A stretch of 64,000 nucleotides of DNA from Tulasnella sp. 424 (GCA_019633425.1 WSUB01000198.1:1-64000); one strand, 5' to 3'. Positions 12,101-26,648 are shown, counted from the stretch's first letter. Notes: a model not told the origin generated them from the sequence alone. Numbers and translations: made by a program.

Positions 12101-12758
12101 AGAGACCACTAATCCTGGCGCCGCAATTGGTCTCACGAGCTTGACTACATCCCCTCAATCAGCGACTTACGTCCCTCCTGCCGGTGGCCCACCACCTGCC
12201 AACGGGTCCACACCCACCAGTGCTAACGGAGCACCGCTATATCAAGAAGACAGCCCCGCAGGCGCCTCCGTAGGGATCACGGGTATCCTCGACGGCGGTC
12301 CGTTCTCGTTCCTGCAGAACGCAGCTTCCACGACGCATTCAAATGGGAACGGTTCTGCCGCAGCTGGACATGGAGGATACGACAGTTCGCTCCGCGTCTC
12401 GTTCAATTCGGCGGAAGCGGACTTGAGCTTCCCCAACTCCATTTCAACCGAAATATTCAGTATCCCTGATGGCTTAGAGGAGTTCTTGGGCGGTGCGATG
12501 GATTTGGGGAATCATCATGGTCAGCATGCGCAAGGCACTACTGCTGCGCCGAATGGTGGCTTGGATCTTCAACAGTTGGCGGCTGGGCAGTTGGATCATG
12601 CTATGTCTATTCCGGCTTTCACGACGCTGATTGCACCTTGGTGAGCGACAAATCTTCCCTAAATCGGGTCGGAATATCTGCTAACCTGTCATCTGCTTAG
12701 GTTCCCTATGGGCCAATTCTCTCGTGCTCCATCGCCGGTGCCCCATAACCAAAAATGA
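9103..12758 (+). CDS. Zn2Cys6 transcription factor with fungal-specific regulatory domain
   Basis: A nuclear DNA-binding regulator of the Gal4 class. The zinc cluster is split by intron 9207-9284; splicing restores CDNCRLKKIKC, followed by CEACKVSNTDC, giving the CX2CX6C...CX2CX6C pattern. A Ser/Pro-rich linker follows. Next come FFRYFGPTA across introns 9747-9827 and 9879-9966, and the middle-homology domain: YPSSKYLPHLAGLFFDHLAC, LVLLAWAEFGSGRDSGLWMY, and KEKIRLTWWSCILIDRINSW joined to TGRPIAIADD. Further exons contain LLHCMFHSVITLLHRPSLL and a C-terminal region rich in Gly, Ala and Asn. The last intron (from about 12642) joins to FPMGQFSRAPSPV before TGA 12756-12758. About eleven or twelve exons are needed. 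The layout resembles XlnR-like regulators with the YFGPTA motif, but targets cannot be read from the sequence. Confidence 0.8.
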
Positions 12759-12954
12759 GCGATACGCTCAATTCTTCGCTCGCTGCGATGTATACCTTGG
12801 CCACTGTGATCTGTCCAGGTCTGATCTTCCAGGGACGGATGCGGTTTCTTTGCTCTTTATGTTGATTGTGTACTCGTAATATCTTGTTGTCTTACATCCC
12901 CCCCTTTAGCGTATACCTATTCGTCTTACGCATCCATCTGTACTACATTGTACT

Positions 12955-14650
12955 TCAGAACTCTTCATCCCTATCTATGCTTTCTATGACTGCGGTCGCG
13001 ACCTCTTGCTCCTCTAACCACAAGACACGTACACACTCCAACGCGTAACATGTGATGGCGTCTAGATCACCGTCATATGACACCCATTGTCCGGTTGAGG
13101 ACTCGGCCAGCTTTCTCGAAGCTCGGTCGACGATCTGTTGGCAGATCGAACGGACGGTTGCTCGCATCGAAGTCTCGTTGGCTTCGTTTACAATGTCTCT
13201 CCCACCAAATATCATTTTTTCCCATTGATTTGCCTCATTTCGGGAGGCATGAAGGAGCCGGAGGGCCGCAACGACACGATATGAGGGATGTGCTGGTGGA
13301 GGGGACGAGTGAAGAGTCCAATCGCTACTCCTCCATGGTCAGTGACCATTGGGGTTTTGTGAGCCAACCAAGAAAGTGATCTCACCCCCAGTAGCCTGTT
13401 GTTTCCAGTATTTCTTTCCTCCACACGTTCTCCTCGCCGTCAAAGGCAGTTGCCATCACATCGTCGATATTGACTTCCCCTCCCTCTTGCGGCTCGTCGT
13501 CCTCAGTGGGTCTTGGTTTCCGGGGTATCACGAACCCGTACTCGGAGAGCAGTGTGCTATTGGAGTGAGCGTTGTAATGAAAGAAGACTTCGTCGCCCTT
13601 TTTCATAGGGAACGCTGGAGCGTCCAGGTTGAGGGAGGAGTTGTTGGTATCTCTCTGGACAGTAAACGAGCAAGTTCTGGAGAGAGTATGATTTGCGAAG
13701 TCGATTATGGGACAAAGTGTAAGGTCCACGTCGTTCAGAGAGCGCCCTATATCGGAGGGGAGGAGAGAGTAATGGATGCAGCGAGTGTTTACTGCATACG
13801 TGAAGTGCTAGGTGAGCGTTGGCAGTGAAGGCGCTTCCAATGAAAGGCTTACCACAAAGCCAAGCCCACACAAATGTTCTATAGTCATCATAAGTCGTTC
13901 TGGGAGTAGGTCTGTCCGAAGTGGGTTTTGGCCTCGTATCTATCTGGATCGGAAACGTGAGTTCAGACCACCAGCGCCTCAACTTCAAGCGCCAACCTTG
14001 TGGCCTTCGAGAGCCTCTCGTACGACTTTCCAGTCTGCCTTGCAACGTCTCTCAACATCCTTAAGTGCAGCTTTTGAGGAAGGTGGGAGGCACTCCAGCA
14101 GAGACTCTCGCGGTGATCCGGCCCATGTCAGGGGGTGTTCGTCGAATGACTTTGGTAGGCTAGAACTGTAAGCGTCCATTTCGGCGCTAGATTCCCCTCG
14201 GTGGAGCAGATATAGATGCATTGTCAGAGCCTGTGTCGAGTTGAGGGTCACGCCTCTGGAGTGGGGTTTGGTGTCCGCTGTTCCGTTGGTGGACAACCTG
14301 AGCCGGGGGTAATATCGCCTGATGGTGTGCCAGTTCATTAAGGCTGCTTTTGGTATTGAAACAAGTGTTGTATACGCCTTGTTGGAATTGTACGTCAGGT
14401 GGCGAGGCTGTGGCCTCAGGCATGGCGATGAATGACTGGGCGGACCTCGACATCCTCCGTCAGGAAAAGTCCTCTCCCGGCCCCTGCAGCAACAAGTTCC
14501 ATTAACCAATCCAGTGTGAGTTTCAGCGTAACATGCCTCACCTGGCACATCCTTAAGCGTGATAGGACCGACAAAACCGCCGGCAGACGTAACATGGGCC
14601 ACGATGGCTTCCCATTCCTGCGTCGAGTCGATCAATTTGGACATATTCAA
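12955..14650 (-). CDS. SET-domain protein-lysine methyltransferase (Rubisco-LSMT/SETD-like)
   Basis: Likely an AdoMet-dependent lysine methyltransferase of non-histone substrates. Exon 1 begins MNMSKLIDSTQEWEAIVAHV at 14650. Splicing joins VPG to AGRGLFLTEDVE, the Gly-rich start of the SET domain, then AYTTLVSIPKAAL. A variable insert follows (to REALEGHK), then TTYDDYRTFVWAWLC joined across an intron to VNTRCIHY. The catalytic half contains CPIIDFANHT (the NH of the SET NHS-type motif) and FFHYNAHSNSTLLSEYGFV (the pseudoknot strand and YGF). The last intron is 13385-13328, after which a C-terminal helical domain like the Rubisco-LSMT substrate-binding region runs to the stop at 12955. Six or seven exons are needed. 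It converges on the transcription factor gene and is divergent from the homeodomain gene. Confidence 0.75.
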
Positions 14651-14966
14651 GGCGTGTTAAGCCTGCCTGATGCTGAAATTTCGAGCCCGTGACCGGTCAA
14701 CGCTTATCGTGAACGACATAAAATGGTCGTACATTCGAGTTGCCAAATGCGGAAAGGTCGGGGTTCTGCCTCGTGCCATGGTTTGCAAAAAAGTAGAAAA
14801 ACAAACAGAAGGCGCGTTTGTTTTCATTGCATCCCAATCTGGGATTCTGACAGCGCACTTTCCCTCCCTCTCATTTATCTCTCCCCCTCTGTCTTTGCCT
14901 CTCATTCCCTCCCCAAGACACGCTACTTATACCCACATACCCCCTCCTCATACCCCCATCCATATT
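14651..14966. promoter_or_regulatory. Shared upstream region of the SET and homeodomain genes
   Basis: A divergent intergenic region of 316 bp. The half nearest the homeodomain gene is C/T-rich on the plus strand (14862-14960, TCCCTC-like runs), a common feature of fungal promoters just before the start codon. I see no TATA box. Confidence 0.35.
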
Positions 14967-15973
14967 ATGGCTAGCACGTCTCCATCTCCCGCCTCGTTCG
15001 AGACCGAGTTTTCTTTTGTCAACGTTGTCACCGATGGCACATGGCCCGATTCCTGGGGCAAACCTCCAAAAACTCGTAAGAGAATAACCAAGGAGCAACT
15101 CGAGCTCTTAGAAGGTCTCTTCGCAAAACGGTCGCATCCAACGAGAGAGGAGAGGCAGATGCTGGCCGACAAAACTGGCATGTACGTTGTCTTTTTTGCG
15201 CTGTCAAAATTTCAATTAGGACCTAAATTGAACTAAACGAACACCTCGGCCGTTTTTTTTTTCTCATTTTCCTCTTCGACCACTCCAGGGAGCTTCGCTC
15301 TGTCACCATATGGCTGCAGAACAAGCGTCAGCTTATTAAGAAAAACGCGAAGGCGAGCGCGCACGACCCGTCTTCGTCGGGTTCTGGTTCATCCACGCCG
15401 ACATCCGCGTCCAGTCCCCCCGCACGAGCGACCGAATCTCCTGCACCGAGCGAAGAAGAACGACCAACCACACGTGCCCGTGCTCGTCCTTCCCTCGACA
15501 GGGTCGCTTCTCTCTCTGAATACCCCTCCCCTGTTCGACCTATTACGCACAAAAACACGTCGCAACCCGAACAACCGTTGTTGTCTCACATGCCATCATC
15601 GCCACCAGACTCGCCACCCCGTCCGTCATCTGCAGTACCTACTCGATCTTCAAGCCGTGTTAGGAACCTGCATAAGACGGCTGGCCGACCATATCCCACG
15701 TTGTCGCGAACGGCCAGCGTGGATTCCGCCGTGACCGACGTGTCTTCCGCATCTTCTTCGACAACGGCCTCCTCAAGTCGTCGTCAACGGGATGCTGAAC
15801 GCGCAAAGCTGGTCAAGCCTGGTATGACGCTTGAATGGGCATGTGCGCAGGCGGCGAAACGTCCCTCGCACGGTGACGAAGAGATGAAACCCGTTGTGAA
15901 GGAAGAGGATGTGGAAGCCTCATCGGACGAGATGCAAGCAGCGTTGGCTCTGTGTGGCTTGCTTAACAGCTGA
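14967..15973 (+). CDS. Homeodomain transcription factor
   Basis: Exon 1 starts at ATG 14967 (MASTSPSPASFETEF). Intron 15182-15288 splits the homeodomain, and exon 2 runs from 15289 to the TGA at 15971-15973, giving about 299 residues. The homeodomain covers residues of about 40-95: RKRITKEQLELLEGLFAKRS, then PTREERQMLADKTGMELRSV and TIWLQNKRQLIKKN. Helix 3 keeps W48, N51 and R53 but has Leu at the usually invariant Phe49. The rest is a long Ser/Pro/Thr-rich tail with no further domain, ending QAALALCGLLNS. A longer upstream frame exists but lacks support; 14967 lies close to the homeodomain. No partner homeodomain gene or MIP1 is beside it, so it does not look like the mating-type A locus. 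Confidence 0.8.
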
Positions 15974-16451
15974 AACAACGGAGAATGTGGCTTCAAAAAA
16001 CACCATTATTTATGATTACGACCCAAACTACTAATGAAGGAAGGACCTGATACCATAATTCAGAACACTTGGTCCTTCTGTCCGCTCTTTTCTTTCCCCC
16101 TGCTGCTTCGAATTACTTATTACGAGCTCTCGACGTACATTTTCTTCGTTTTGTGTGCTTTGTTGTTCCTGCGTGCTGTACATATTCTTAATTATGTTTT
16201 CCTTTCTCGACGTCGATTTCCGTGCAAACGGTATTTATGTACTTTTTTGAGCTCATGCATGCAAACGTAATAGCCTCCAAAAAGATATATGCCTATGTTT
16301 TTCCAGACACTCCAGCGGGGATCTACTAATTTACTCACGGGTGACGGCGACTTCGGGACGAATCGCGTTCCGTTAGTTTGAGACTCGACTAACACCCACA
16401 ACATATCTTTCCCTTTCCCGAATTCACTCTCCCTTCCAACTCCAAATCAAC
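15974..16451. other. Intergenic: homeodomain gene 3' end and QCR7 promoter
   Basis: T-rich sequence around 16034-16270 is likely 3' UTR and terminator of the homeodomain gene. No gene is seen. Confidence 0.35.
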
Positions 16452-17138
16452 ATGTTCGGTGGACCCCTTGGCTACTCTCTAGCGCCAGCAATCAAGCAGA
16501 ACAAGTCTCTGCTCAAGCTTCTCACTCCCATTGCTCAGGTGTACGCCAACGCTGTGGGACATCGCAAATACGGCTTGCGCTACGATGACCTCAGTGAGTT
16601 GTTCTTTCAAGACCACCGGTACAGGGGCAACCAGTACTGTGGCTATTTCATACAAGACCAAGCTTGCTGATACGAATTTTCGCGCGTCTCGCAGTCGTCG
16701 AAGAGCGTGAAGACGTCCAAAAGGTGTGAACAACTCCGGGTCGACCCGCGGTACAACGTTCGGCTAACCCAACTTGCATTTTTCTATCTTGGATTCCATG
16801 GTTTTGTCTCAAAACGACTTTCGCTACCTCCAACTGTTCCTTCATGTAGGCTCTGAGCCGATTGCCAGCTCGGGAAGGCTTTGACCGTGCCTATCGCCTG
16901 AAATTGCTGCACCAGCAATCCCTCATGCACAGAGAGCTCCCTAAGGAGAAGTGGACATCGCCCAAAGATGTACGTTTACGTTCCAACATTCGATATAGAC
17001 GGTCACTCATTGCGTGCACAATGCGCTTTCAACCTCTAGGACGTCCGCTACCTTTCACCTTTAGTGGAGGAAGTCAAGGCTGAGAACGACGAACGAGATC
17101 TGTGGGATACTATGGAGGTCGAGGTCCGCAAGGCGTAG
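16452..17138 (+). CDS. QCR7: Cytochrome bc1 complex subunit 7 (Qcr7)
   Basis: A small matrix-facing subunit of respiratory complex III in the inner mitochondrial membrane. Four exons: MFGGPLGYSLAPAIKQNKSL to the codons for RYDDL; then IVEEREDVQK; then ALSRLPAREGFDRAYRLKLL and LHQQSLMHRELPKEKW; then DVRYLSPLVEEVKAENDERD ending VEVRKA at TAG 17136-17138. LPKEKWT and a C-terminal YL.P.v.EV.aE are hallmarks of this family. The product is about 125 residues, the usual size. Introns are 50-120 nt with clean GT-AG ends. Confidence 0.9.
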
Positions 17139-17623
17139 ATTGTGCCCCGTCGTACTGGAAATGCTGGTGGAGAGGTGTAACACAGGCTACACGGATTTCG
17201 TTACCTTTGACAACGCCCCTCCATCGGCAGCCCCAAATATACTTTATATTCGTGCCCCCTACTGCGATACTGAGAGAGCCCGAATTGCGTGTCCCGGAGC
17301 CCCGAGTGCCGAAAAGGTGACGCTGGCCTTTCGGGCGAGCGAGTCTCGCGGCAAAGCGTGTAAATTTCGAGATCTAGAAAAATAGACCCTGCCTGGTCCA
17401 CGATAAATCCAAACCCCCCTCCGCAATCACCCATATACCCTCCTCTACTAGACAACTTCGTTACCGTGTAAGCTTCCCCAAGCTCGTTCGTGTCGTTATC
17501 CAAAGAAGCTAATCCATGACTTCAGATTTCTCACAATTGCAGCCCGAACTGGACGGCCATATTAAACCACCGTAACGCTCATTTAGCCCTTCGTCACCAC
17601 CTCCGAATCGCCAGCGACCGGTC
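17139..17623. other. Intergenic between QCR7 and LETM1
   Basis: 485 bp holding the QCR7 3' UTR and the LETM1 promoter. Reading frames here on either strand show no known domain. Confidence 0.35.
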
Positions 17624-20078
<2,455 letters not shown>

Positions 20079-20183
20079 ATTTCGTTATAGATGGACACCT
20101 AATACATCAGATCGCTATTTACGCGCAGGTTCTATCGCTCTGCGACAGTGATGGCGTTCTACAAGTAATCGATCCGTCGGTGC

Positions 20184-21341
20184 TCAATCTTGACTGTCCC
20201 CCAAGTTGAGAACGCCAAGTTCTTCGACTGGCTCTGTTATCTCTCCCGCCGACTGCAAATAACGATTTGCTGTCTCTTTGGGGATGCCATACCTGCCTAA
20301 GTCCCATAGTCTCCCATACATAGCCAGTCTGAAGAACCAATCTGTGGGGCTGGAAGTTGCCACTCGGAGGTCCGCTTCTTCCGTGATCATGTCGACGTCA
20401 ACCAAGGTAACCCGCTCTGGTTGCTCGACCACGTAATGCAAAAGCGGCTCGCTGTGCATATCCTCCTTTGCTATAGGGAAGTAATCGCTGTCCGTCTCCT
20501 CGTCTCCCTCGTTCTCCGCGTCCAGGAAAAGGAAGGAAAGCTCTGGTTGGGCTTGGTCGATGAGCTCTGCGAAATCCTCGTCCGTCTCGATCCCACCTGC
20601 AAGTCTTGGATTTAGACAGCACAGCAGTCGGAGAGTCTTGGACTGAACAACAGCCTCGATGAACCTCTCCTCCAGGATCTCCGCGTTATACAACGCCACC
20701 CGTTGAATCTTGGGCCAATGGGGCCAGAGGACTGGCCCGGTCATCCAACCCAGTAAATGCGCTTCATCGCGGGCCGAGATGAATTCCTCGACGTTGACGA
20801 ATTGGTTAAGCGCGCGCGTCATCTGGAGGACGAGGCTTTCTGGGTCATCGTCTGGTTTAGGGACTCGGTAAACGGTTCGGAGAGGCATGTCGAAGAGAAC
20901 GTGTGTGATGGTCTCTGGTGACAACTGTTGGAGTATAGCGACGATGACCTCTGCTTCCCAGCTTGGAAGCATGAAGGCGAAGGCGACGAAGGAGAGGAAC
21001 TTTACTTTCGGCGGCCCCGCCCTGCCCGGCTCCTTGACGCGTCGAGCAAAGCTGCGGAGGTTTCGAGGAGTCACATGAACTCGAGTGTGGAGTACTTCGG
21101 TCGCAATGGACTGAAAGACGCTGTTGACGAGGCAAAGGTTGCGGAGATCTTTGCGCTGTACAATGGGGACGATGTATTGTAGCGGATGTGGAGGCATGCC
21201 AACTTCTTGCACTATCTGACGATGGACCTCGATAGGCAGTTCCGGCACCTTTGAAGCCTCTCGGGCACTGCAAGGAGCGATAGTTAGCGTTTAAGGGTCA
21301 TCTCAGTCGCATGGTTTGGCCTACGTTTTCTTCTTCGCCAT
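20184..21341 (-). CDS. F-box-like protein
   Basis: A tiny first exon (21341-21325, codons for MAKKKT) is joined by intron 21324-21269 to a single long exon (21268-20184). The mature N-terminus reads MAKKKTAREASKVPELPIEV, then HRQIVQEVG, LRNLCLVNSVFQSIATEVLH and RVHVTPRNLRSFARRV. The LPxEVxxxI...LxLCLVNxxFxxxAxxxL pattern is the degenerate F-box of many basidiomycete proteins, usually followed by an LRR-like region. The remainder, about 290 residues, has no motif I can name; it contains an acidic stretch (about 20480-20520) and ends LGVLNLGDSQD. It is unrelated in sequence to the three F-box copies at 2.8-7.8 kb. It converges on the LETM1 gene, 105 bp between stops. Confidence 0.65.
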
Positions 21342-22268
21342 CGCTGAAAGACTATTGGATCGCTAGCGTACGAACCACCAGAAAGGAAACTCGATATATC
21401 GAACCCAGGCCTTCGGAAGCGCGTTAATTTGGCGATGTCAGAGCTTGCATTAGCCCAATGAGGAGTAGATAAGATACGTACTTTGTGTCGCAGTCCTGCT
21501 CCTCTACACAGGCTAGGATGCTTTCCTCGACGTTGAGGGGATGGTTAGACTCAGGAAAGAGAGAGCAAAGGGGAGAAAATTTGAGTGTCGACCATAATAC
21601 CATTGAAGGTGAGAGGACTTTGAAGCCATCGATAAAAGTAGGGGGAGAAACGCCCATGCCAATTGGTTCAGCAAGCCTACATCGAACAAAATTGATCACA
21701 ACATGGAGGGCGACGCCTCAAGTAACAATGACAGACAGCCTTGCAGTTTTACGAGTGGCAGGACTTTATACAGCAAGCGAGAGTGGTCTTTGGGTCAAGC
21801 TCCAGCCGCAGGCCTGTTGAACGGTGGTCTCTTGGTTGAGGTGAAGGCTGAACGGGACAAATGAGGCAAACCCCGTAGACGCCGTCGGCGCAGCGCTGTA
21901 CAGTTGGCAACGCAGACAGCAGGCTGGTCAATAGACAAAATACGTTGAGCAGAGAGTTGGGCATTTTGAAGGGTGAAGCCAAGGCTGCCTGATAGAGACC
22001 CATCGGTGTAGTCGTAGAGGACGAGGAGAGGGAAAGAGCGACCAAACATGGATGTTGACACTTGGTTGTTGTTCTATACCACAATAGATCCCACTCAAAG
22101 CATAACCAATAGCCAACCTCGTGGGTTGTTCGCGAATGAATAACGAGCAAAGAATTAGGAAAATGATGATTAGAGTCTAGAGATGAAACCAGATAAGAGC
22201 GAACAAAGGCATAGGCGACACAACATTCGTAAACCACATCCACTACGAACTTAGAACCGACATCAGAC
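21342..22268. other. Intergenic between the F-box-like and citrate synthase genes
   Basis: Holds the citrate synthase 3' region on the right. On the minus strand an open frame at 21699-21424 contains VEESILACVEEQDCDTK followed by a good donor (GTACGTAT), and a TATA-like TATAAA lies at about 21770-21775 on the same strand. This could be a 5' non-coding exon of the F-box-like gene or a small unknown transcript; I cannot support a protein. Confidence 0.3.
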
Positions 22269-24200
22269 TCATGGCTTGCCCTCGAACATCTTCTTGATGG
22301 CAGCAGACGAGTAGCTCTTCGGGCGCTCGAGAGGAGCACCGAGGGCACGGTCCCAGCAGAGCTGAGCGGCAACACCGAAGGCACGGGAGACACCGAACAA
22401 GACGGTGTAGAATTGCATCTGGTTGAGACTATAGAGGATGATACAGTGTGGTCAGTATTCCGCGCGCTTCTAGGTGAGATGTAGGACAGTAACATACCCG
22501 TAGTAGGTGAGAAGGACACCAGAGTGGGCATCGACGTTAGGCCATGGGTTCTTGGCCTTGCCAGCCTCAAGGAGAACCTTGGGTGCGATGTCGTAGATCT
22601 GGCCGACGAGCTTGAAGAAGGGATCGGTGGGCAAGTGCTTCTGAGCGAACTCGCGTTGAGCAGTGTAGCGAGGATCCTGTAGACGGAATATCGGTCAGCG
22701 CTCTGCTTTATGGAACAGTAGGAAAACCAGCGTACAGTCTTGCGAAGGACAGCGTGTCCGTATCCAGGAATGACCTGGCCGGAGTTGAGAGTGCCCCAGA
22801 TGTATTCACGGACGGCCTCATCGGATGGGCTCTCGCCGAGCTGCTTCTTCATCTTCATGAGCCAGACAAGCACTTCCTGGTTAGCCAAGCTAGGTTGATC
22901 AAATCGATATCAGCTCCAAGTATATGTAGTTAGGCGGACGCGCTGTACGTACCCGTGAAGTGGTCCAGCGAGACCGTTCAAGCTGGCAGCGAAGGAGAGG
23001 AAGGGGTCGCTGAGAGCGCTACCGACGAGCTTGCCAGTGTGAGCCGAGACGTTACCACCTTCGTGGTCGCTGTGGATGGTGATGTACAAGCGCATCAACT
23101 CGACGAAGGCTTCGTTGTCACCGAAGCCCAAGAGAGTGGAAAGGTTGGCCGAGTAGTCCTTGTTCAAGTCGATGGCTGGGAGCTTGCCGTCACCGTAGAC
23201 ATTGCGGTAGATGCGACCAGCAATGGCAGGGAGCTTGGCAATGAGGTCCATGGAATCCTCGAAAGTGGGTCCCCAGTAGTCCTTCTTGCTGATACCCTCC
23301 GAGTAGGCCTTGGCGAAGGCGGAGTCGTGGTTAAGCTGTACGAGCAGGAGTGAGCTTAACTAGAGCGTGCAACCGAGAATGGATAGCACGTACAGCAGTA
23401 ACGGCCAAAGAGAACTGGCTCATGGGGTGGAGAGTGCTCGGGCACCGGTCGATGAGCTCCTCGACGAAGGAGGGAAGGGTAGCACGAGCCGCCCACTCGG
23501 CGCTCAAGCCACGGACCTGTTCCTCGGTGGGGATTTCACCAGTAAGGAGGAGCCAGAAGAGACCTTCGGGCAATGGTTCTTGGCCACCGGGTGCCTTCGG
23601 GAGAGCCTTTTGGATGTCGGGGATGGTGTGACCACGGAAGCGGATACCCTCTTCGGCATCAAGGACGGAGCCTAAAATGAACAAGCATCGAAATCAGCCT
23701 GTGTTGAGCGCTCATGTTGAACGTATGGGAACATACCATCCCAGAGGAGAGCGGGAAGTCCTCGCATGCCACTGCACGGATGAGGCTTGGTTAGCGATGG
23801 CAGAATAAGAATTGCAATCTAGACTGTAACAGCTCACCCATAGACCTGGTCGACAGTGACCTGTCCAAAGGCCTTCTTGCCGTGTGCAGCTTTGATGGCT
23901 TTGACCTGCAGCAACGTGAATCCAAGGTGCGGACACGGTCAGCCTCGGACGCTCGGAGACGACCTAATTCTCGATCAACAAAAACGACGCACGTTCTCAA
24001 TCTCTTGAGGAATGAGCTCAGAGAAGCGCTCCTTCAAGGTCTTGGGCTTGGAGGCCATGCTTCGCACCGACCCGAAGCCAGTCCGGCTTGCAACGGGGAG
24101 GCGAGTCTAATTTCCAAAAAGTTCAGTCGATGCCCGACGCATCGGGCGGTAAACAAGGACGTACCTGGTACTTGAAAGCAGCGCGAAGAGATGCAGCCAT
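22269..24200 (-). CDS. CIT1: Mitochondrial citrate synthase
   Basis: Condenses acetyl-CoA and oxaloacetate to citrate in the matrix. It starts [12 protein letters not shown] at 24200 and splices to an Arg/Ser-rich presequence exon with [17 protein letters not shown] and [20 protein letters not shown]. Further exons give [66 protein letters not shown] and [13 protein letters not shown]. The catalytic set is complete: the His in [10 protein letters not shown], the His in [12 protein letters not shown], the His in [17 protein letters not shown] and the Asp in [10 protein letters not shown]. The last exon reads [20 protein letters not shown] and ends MFEGKP at TGA 22271-22269. The C-terminus is not a peroxisomal SKL-type signal, so this is the mitochondrial form. 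About nine or ten exons of ordinary size. Confidence 0.93.
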
Positions 24201-25456
24201 TGAGCGAGCTGTTTTTTTTTAGGATGGGAGAGAGGGAGGGAGGGAAGAGCAAGAGTGGGACGGGGAGGTTGGGATGCAAGAGCAAGTGACGTTCGAATCC
24301 CGAATTTTAGGACAGCTGAGATTGGGGCTTTCCCGCGGTTCCCCGTACCACCTCGGCCGATTTCCCGGCGTCTCCCGACCCCAACGAAAGTCCCGCGACA
24401 TACGTTATAAAGGCCAGGGACAATGACAAGAGACCAACGAACACAACGATAAAATTACCTGGGACATTACGCAAGCAAAGACAAACGAAAAGAGACAACG
24501 GGTGATGCTTTCCAGCACCCCTCCTTCCAAACGCGATGCCTATATTGGACGGGGGGGGGCATATAACGACCTTAGCATCCAACAGGAACACCAGGCAATG
24601 CGAGAAACTGAGCCCGTCGGACTCCAAGAATATCAATGCCGCGAGCTCTGTGCCGTTTGGAAAACGTTGAACTCCAGTGGAAGTACACTGGTAGTACCTC
24701 CCCAAGTCATGACCTCTGCTTGCCCAACGCAACTCTTACACTGATGGAGACACAAAGCACAACTTCGGAAAAAGCCACCATGGGTACATTTCTCCATCGT
24801 GCGGACTTCGAATGCCAGGACGAGCCAACGTGCGAGGCAGTCTCCGACTCGTTGACAGAAACGACTTCCGCGGCCCGACCCCGCGAATGGCGGAAAATTC
24901 CCATCCCACCGGAGGCAGGTATCGCTGTTTTTAACGCCACAGTTGTTTAGGAAGTCGGGATTGCACATGCCGTCAAACCCAGATATTTAGTTGGTATATG
25001 CTCCTCAAACAATGCACGCTTTACCGCATGAAGACCCTGATCGGGCTCTTCTCCAAGGCACGACAGAACGCGCGCGAATATGGACCATGCTCTGACGAGG
25101 GTAGTGATAGTCAAGTCGAAGAATATAGGCTTGCTCCGGGACTGGCGAGTGCTCGGTTGGCAGCGGTTGTCGATTTGGGATTGGCGTAGAAGTCGATAGA
25201 GTGGTGCGGACCAGCAACTGCAGTGCGAAGATGCTTGCTCTGCTATAGTTGCAGTTCGTTTACACCTTCTCCACCTCGGCGAGTAATCTTAGAAGTGGGC
25301 GGAATCGCCACGAATGAGGAGCAAGGACGAAATAAACGAGAGGAGATGGAGAAGAGCCCCTGCAAGTTGTTCAGTCCCTTCGTTGAGCCCCCATCTCTCT
25401 CAAGCATACCGAACAGGATCTAATTCTAAGCATATAATAGTCTCTAGTGTGATAAT
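24201..25456. other. 1.25 kb intergenic with a possible small Cys-rich gene
   Basis: Overlapping frames on both strands span 24633-24968. The minus-strand frame (24968-24633, 111 codons) has ten cysteines and starts MCNPDFLNNCGVKNSDTC; the plus-strand frame (24636-24950) ends GIAVFNATVV. Neither shows a signal peptide at its start nor a domain I know, and I cannot decide between them. The rest is promoter-like and AT/GC-mixed sequence, with a run of ten G at about 24550-24560. Confidence 0.25.
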
Positions 25457-26234
25457 TTACGTTGCTTTGGTTTCCTTTTGCTGGCCTTTAGCGGTGATGG
25501 GGGCTGATCGTCGGCGACGCACCATGCAGCGAGCCATGCAGAGAGCAACCACGACGAAGATGGACGAAAGACCTATGAGGACAGCTCCCGCGGCGAGCGT
25601 GGTGGGCGAAGCATTGAGAGATATCATCGCCACTCCCAGCAAGATGATGCCTGAGAAGATAAAGACCCCCGACAACATCGCGAAGCCTTGGAGCCATCTG
25701 TGTTCGACGGTCCCGTGAATGATCTGTCCCACTCCGGAAACAGTACCACCAGCCCCAGCCAGCACAGTTCCGAGTGTGAAGCACGTTGCTGACCATGCTA
25801 GAATGTCGCGAAATGTTCTGTGGCCGCCCGAGTCTTGGAAGACGGCACTAAAGGCAGCTCCGGCACCTAGAAATGGGCGTGGTTTGAAACTCGTCAAAGG
25901 TCAACAAGCAGAAGATACTAGTAATATTCACCGAAGAATGCGATAGCTGCAAGGATTCCGAATCTCTGGTCGTACCCTTCGACGATGTCAGGCTGCACGA
26001 CGTGTTCGACAGGTCCCGCTTTTTGCGCCGCGTCAGTTCGATAGGATGAACGATTTTAAGAAGCACGTGCCTTCCATGAATCTAACTCCGTTTTGGGTAT
26101 TTGGCGGGTGCGTCGCTGGTGGAATAACTTGCTGTGTGATTTCATCGTCGTTGGCTTTTGCTTGGGACTGATGCAAGAGTGACGTTTAGAAGTTCGGTCA
26201 GGCTTATGGAGGAAGTGCAGTGTCACCCTACCAT
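25457..26234 (-). CDS. Four-pass membrane protein, tandem copy A, unknown function
   Basis: Hydrophobic segments, after splicing: FGILAAIAFFGAGAAFSAVF, ILAWSATCFTLGTVLAGAGG, LSGVFIFSGIILLGVAMISL and AAGAVLIGLSSIFVVVALCM, followed by an Arg-rich cytosolic-type tail (MVRRRRSAPITAKGQQKE). The likely start is an exon with only the initiator ATG (26234-26232), immediately followed by donor GTAGGG and joined at CATCAG to SQAKANDDEITQQVIPPA. The next exon carries GPVEHVVQPDIVEGYDQRF. The splice between these two (near 26040-26085) is unresolved. I do not recognise a family; a clear paralogue lies 1 kb away. Stop at 25457. Confidence 0.5.
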
Positions 26235-26648
26235 CTCGTGGGACTGTGGCCCGGATAAAATCACCGACCGAGCAGCCTGAGGGGAATAATGGTTCGTGAT
26301 AAGTGAGGCTTTAGCAAACGCTCGCTGATGTAAAATATGGCCGCGGGCGCCTAAACCCTGGCGCACTGCGTCATATGTGATTGCCCACAGCTGCCGCATG
26401 CAACGGATGAACGGCTAGGAACAAGACCACCCAGCAAAACGCTTAACTACGTCTTCGAGTGATCCTTTCGAAAACACTCCTATAACAGGAGGGTCTCCTC
26501 CCGGTTTGCGGATATTCATGCCCGAAAAGAACCAAATGAGGAGGAACGCATTCAGACTGGGGACAACATGATGAATTTCAAGACCAATTATCTAACACGT
26601 CATACAAAATCACAGCGTCCGATACCGCCACACTTCATAAATAATTTC

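Noticed and set aside
14967..15973. Mating-type A (HD) locus
   Set aside because: Only one homeodomain gene, no divergent HD partner and no MIP1 or beta-fg gene nearby.
24633..24968. Small secreted cysteine-rich effector on the minus strand
   Set aside because: Ten cysteines, but no signal peptide at the ATG, an equally long frame on the opposite strand and no family match; kept only as a note on the intergenic stretch.
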